From the NCBI GenBank assembly GCA_964638035.1, contig CAZWXD010000041.1, positions 1 to 12,375 on the forward strand: DNA of 12,375 nucleotides, in the 5' to 3' direction. The notes beneath the pieces were generated by a model, which saw nothing but the letters and a program-made list of their open reading frames with translations, did no database searches and was not told the origin of the DNA. The stretch is from JAGGAG01 sp964638035. GTDB taxonomy: Bacteria; Gemmatimonadota; Gemmatimonadetes; Gemmatimonadales; GWC2-71-9. Within the stretch, counting starts at the first letter, position 1. The number at the start of each line of letters is the position of its first letter. Positions 8,801 through 12,375 of this stretch are shown in pieces. The position numbers and the translations under genes are program-made.

Positions 8801-8931
8801 AGGCGGGCGACCTCGGCAACGACTGCGGGGTCGCCAACTTCCGTGAGGGCGGCACTGCGCTCCTCGGGCGATGCCCCGGACAGTTGGCCGAAGAGCGCCT
8901 CGACGTGCGCCGCCCGTTCCGTGTCAGTCAC
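5824..8931 (-). CDS. Transmembrane Ser/Thr protein kinase with extracytoplasmic TPR region
   Basis: I choose GTG at 8931 (MTDTERAAHVEALFGQL, 1035 residues) because GGAAG sits seven bases upstream. An ATG at 8973 would extend it by 14 residues into the sigma gene. Numbered from this GTG, the kinase domain has the glycine loop GQGGMG (92-97), the ATP-binding lysine in VAIKLL (114), HRDIKPEN with catalytic Asp208, DFG (226-228) and GTVAYMSPEQ, all intact, so it should be active. A basic stretch precedes one membrane helix (about 354-373). Beyond it, GIAVLPFEVRGDE starts a domain of the type often found before TPR arrays in such kinases, and alpha-helical TPR-like repeats fill most of the rest. 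Its start overlaps the sigma factor stop (GTGACTGA). It probably senses an external signal and acts with that sigma factor. Its targets are unknown. Confidence 0.92.
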   Translation of the reverse strand: MTDTERAAHVEALFGQLSGASPEERSAALTEVGDPAVVAEVARLLAAHDEVSASGDGFAGGLHSRPVKALIDAEAAAGRKQIGRYPVVRRLGQGGMGVVCLAHDTLLDRPVAIKLLSPHLGGSPAAVRRLTTEARLISALDHPNIAAVHEIGETEDGQSFIVMGYYEGETLRERLDHGPLAVNEVLDIGIQLAEGLGAAHRAGITHRDIKPENVVLTTEGRAVILDFGIAKGATDLLTGGQMRGTVAYMSPEQSRGEDTDPRTDVWSTGVVLHELLTGSRPFPGDDRALVHAIREEPPVLLTPGRGVPPALTHVIESCLSKAPASRLRSGGELAAALRAVRDGRPPARSRRRRIAAVAAVALTVLAATALYLRHTRPPPQAVGLGMSSAPAPGIAVLPFEVRGDEHQIWREGMVDVLSVNLDGVEGLRGIDSRTVLALWAAHPGAPGSSLASALAVARDAGAQYAVLGSIVPFGRDLRIAVRVYSVSGTNALASFGVDGPADSLLSLVDQVTIKVLAAAWQGRQPTAEVNLGRITTRSVPALKSFLNGERLLRKADYAGAAAHYRDAIVADSGFAFAHYRFGMAQVWVDEAFDPAPSWQEALREAARLSVRLPERERLLVQLALAVNARTPARNSRATLELARLAVSRYPDEADAWYFLGDTYFHHGDQLLTSPEAADSAFQRALALDPARVMLYEHMIENAINASFDSARARNLLDVYSKSAAPDRVRQFELAFAFAFGDSAAQQQALDLHATLPEMERVRITLGLRDVRYADVQARALGDYGRWQSISAALAAERLLQLAIDRGDTEQALRHLAAPRLPPVLGALHAYRARLGRLPLPDSVYRATLAMPADSTAGFSMAVAGAVAAEDGRENEFESALGRLEAIQQRYRERADTGVVRFVGGTRTALRGYRLGHRGDRSRALDSLMTGQEDATGGESPTADAWNAILRWWIGDFMEQEGRLDDAARYFSSIRRDPFAAERVAPIYEQLGQLDRARESYLFVAEAWRDGNPVMQQRAAAARDAARRLASGPQGD

Positions 8932-9511
8932 GGGGCGACTTCCGCAGGGCATCGAAGAGCCATGCCCGGGCAAAGGCCCAGTCCCCCTTGACCGTGCGCT
9001 CGGAGACGTCCAGTGCGGCCGCGATCTGGCTGACGCTCATGTCGCCGAAGTAGCGGCATACCACCACGCGCATCTGCCGGGGATTTCGCCGCCCCAGTTC
9101 CTCGAGTGCGTGGTCCAGGTCGAGGAGCTCCTCGGCAAAGGCATCCACCGTCCCGCCTTCATCGCCTCCCAGCGTGATGACCGGGGCGCCCGCTCCGCGC
9201 TTGGCGGCCCGGCGGCGGCGTGCGGCGTCGAGCAGCACCTGCCGCATGGCCCGGGCGGCGGCGGCGAAGAAGTAGGCCCGGCCCCGGCTGGTGACCCTGG
9301 CGTCGTCCACCAGCCTGAGGTATGCCTCGTGGACCAGGGCGGTGGTCTGGAGGGTTGCGTTGTTGGGGTCGCGCAGCAGGTGGCGGTGGGCGAGCGCCTG
9401 GAGCTGGTCCAGGACCAGGGGCACCAGCTCGTCGAGGGGAGGGAGGGGCCCCTCCGCCGGGACCGCCAGGAGGGCCGTCGTCTGGTGGCGCCGGTCTGCG
9501 CTCTGGTCCAA
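8924..9511 (-). CDS. ECF-type RNA polymerase sigma factor (Sigma70_ECF / Sig-70_X6 type)
   Basis: From a TTG at 9511 the product is 195 residues, MDQSADRRHQTTALL..., which matches the usual length of this family. GGAGGA sits very close before it (three bases). An in-frame TTG at 9577 with AAGGGGA at good spacing would add 22 residues, so the start is uncertain. Region 2 (about 25-105) has LQTTALVHEAYLRLVD and FFAAAARAMRQVLLDAAR. Region 4 (about 130-190) has RYFGDMSVSQIAAALDVSERTVKGDWAFARAWL, a helix-turn-helix for the -35 element. These are hallmarks of the ECF group commonly paired with Ser/Thr kinases in Acidobacteria, Planctomycetes and Gemmatimonadota. No anti-sigma gene is adjacent. The kinase gene starts inside its last codons, so regulation by phosphorylation is plausible but inferred. 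Confidence 0.9.
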   Translation of the reverse strand: MDQSADRRHQTTALLAVPAEGPLPPLDELVPLVLDQLQALAHRHLLRDPNNATLQTTALVHEAYLRLVDDARVTSRGRAYFFAAAARAMRQVLLDAARRRRAAKRGAGAPVITLGGDEGGTVDAFAEELLDLDHALEELGRRNPRQMRVVVCRYFGDMSVSQIAAALDVSERTVKGDWAFARAWLFDALRKSPRD

Positions 9512-9589
9512 TGGTCCTCCGGGACGGGTGGCTACGGGCCCCTTCGCGAAGCTAGGCCCGGACTGGTGAGCCCGCAATGTGGAGTCCCC

Positions 9590-9617
9590 TTGACGTACCG
9601 CGTAACCCCGTTAATTT
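9590..9617 (+). promoter_or_regulatory. Candidate sigma70-type promoter for fusA-tuf
   Basis: TTGACG (9590-9595) matches the -35 consensus at five of six positions. TTAATT (9611-9616, 15-base spacer) or TAATTT (9612-9617, 16-base spacer) could be the -10. The layout resembles the rpsL promoter (TTGACC, C-rich spacer, AT-rich -10), though the spacing here is a little short. Use of this site would give fusA a leader of roughly 270 bases and make fusA-tuf independent of rpsL-rpsG. Confidence 0.5.
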
Positions 9618-9638
9618 CCTCGGGCTTAGCTGCTTTTG

Positions 9639-9787
9639 GGCCCGGAAACACAGGGTTCACGTGGCATACATCGGGTGACGTGACGCGGCGGTTGCCGGGC
9701 CACCTCTCGCCTTCAGGATAACGCGGTCCCACCCCCTGGCCAGCCGGCTTCGGGGCGGGTGTTCCGGAAGGGTCCAGCCCTCCCGGA
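9639..9787 (+). promoter_or_regulatory. Potentially structured 5' leader of fusA
   Basis: GGCCCGG (9639-9645) pairs perfectly with CCGGGCC (9695-9701). Nested inside, TCACGT (9657-9662) pairs with ACGTGA (9678-9683). A third hairpin is TCCGG (9763-9767) with CCGGA (9783-9787), continued by AGGG (9769-9772) with CCCT (9778-9781) around a five-base loop. Hairpins are common by chance in GC-rich DNA, so this is a candidate cis-acting RNA rather than a recognised riboswitch or ribosomal-protein leader. It matches no family I know. Confidence 0.35.
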
Positions 9788-9792
9788 TGCGT

Positions 9793-9840
9793 GCGGAGCG
9801 ATACCACGGGCAGACGCCCGGCTCGGTCGCCCCGCTTTTT
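9793..9840 (+). terminator. Terminator-like hairpin in the fusA leader (possible attenuator)
   Basis: GCGGAGCGA (9793-9801) pairs with TCGCCCCGC (9827-9835) with one A-C mismatch and is followed at once by TTTTT (9836-9840). Inside, CGGGC (9807-9811) pairs with GCCCG (9816-9820) around AGAC, and ACC/GGT can pair beside the main stem. The hairpin lies downstream of the putative fusA promoter and ends about 50 bases before the fusA ATG, so it could attenuate fusA transcription. It is closely related in sequence and shape to the terminator at 4038-4089. The short T-run and the mismatch make its strength uncertain. Confidence 0.55.
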
Positions 9841-9891
9841 CGCTTCGGCTTGGCGCCATGCCGGCGCAGAGGACAAAGGTTGAGCACAGCA

Positions 9892-12000
<2,109 letters not shown>

Positions 12001-12040
12001 TCACGCAGGCAACGCAGACAGGAACCGGAGCAGAGAGACC

Positions 12041-12375
<335 letters not shown>

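Larger units (their letters stand above)
9512..9891. other. Divergent intergenic region between the ECF sigma gene and fusA
   Basis: About 380 bases (314 if the sigma factor starts at 9577) contain no gene I can support. The region holds a plus-strand promoter-like site (9590-9617), a leader with several possible hairpins (9639-9787) and a terminator-like hairpin (9793-9840), listed separately. The fusA ribosome binding site is weak at the called ATG: AAAGG at 9875-9879 is 12 bases away. A TTG at 9880 with AGAGGA upstream would add four residues. No convincing promoter for the sigma gene was found. Confidence 0.6.

Noticed and set aside
9592..9619. Minus-strand GGAAA and CGTC as an autoregulatory ECF promoter for the sigma gene
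   Set aside because: The gap between GGAAA and CGTC is 19 bases, longer than the usual 16-17, and such short motifs occur easily by chance.
4038..9840. The two hairpins as ends of a transposon or as target-site duplications
   Set aside because: They are in direct, not inverted, orientation and too long and diverged for a target duplication, and no transposase or integrase gene lies between them.
9787..9891. Upstream extension of fusA by 35 residues
   Set aside because: The extension runs through the terminator-like hairpin and is Arg/Gly-rich without EF-G similarity. MPRTTPLEQYRNIGIMAH fits the family start.

Overview
This is a very GC-rich stretch of bacterial chromosome. The str-operon genes rpsL, rpsG, fusA and tuf are present, but the set is split by about 5.9 kb of unrelated genes. 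Several features suggest Gemmatimonadota or a close neighbour: the GC content, an ECF sigma factor paired with a TPR-bearing Ser/Thr kinase, Ig-like lipoproteins, and an EF-Tu with an unusual switch I. This assignment rests on recalled family knowledge and has not been verified by any search.

Layout. Positions 1-2848 (minus strand) hold two tandem, overlapping genes for lipoproteins that combine Ig-like domains with a leishmanolysin-like (M8) zinc metalloprotease domain. The downstream gene runs off the left edge. A divergent intergenic region (2849-3117) carries a good sigma70-type promoter for rpsL-rpsG (3118-3980). That pair is closed by a strong intrinsic terminator at 4038-4089.

Next is a plus-strand pair, 4201-5836: a cupredoxin lipoprotein and a MauG/CcpA-type di-heme cytochrome c peroxidase lipoprotein, one base apart. 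They probably form a copper-to-heme electron transfer couple at the membrane. Their tail overlaps by 13 bases with a convergent minus-strand pair (5824-9511). That pair is an ECF sigma factor followed by a transmembrane Ser/Thr kinase with an extracytoplasmic TPR region, translationally coupled.

The remainder is translation machinery again. fusA (9892-12000) has its own promoter-like site and a leader of about 270 bases rich in possible hairpins. tuf (from 12041) is cut by the right edge.

Three things stand out. EF-Tu has KILTI where nearly all EF-Tus have RGITI, and its switch I region is about six residues longer than in E. coli. The terminator hairpin after rpsG has a close relative, with compensating base changes, in the fusA leader, so related hairpins flank the inserted block. 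A 7-bp perfect inverted repeat lies just upstream of the cupredoxin ribosome binding site.
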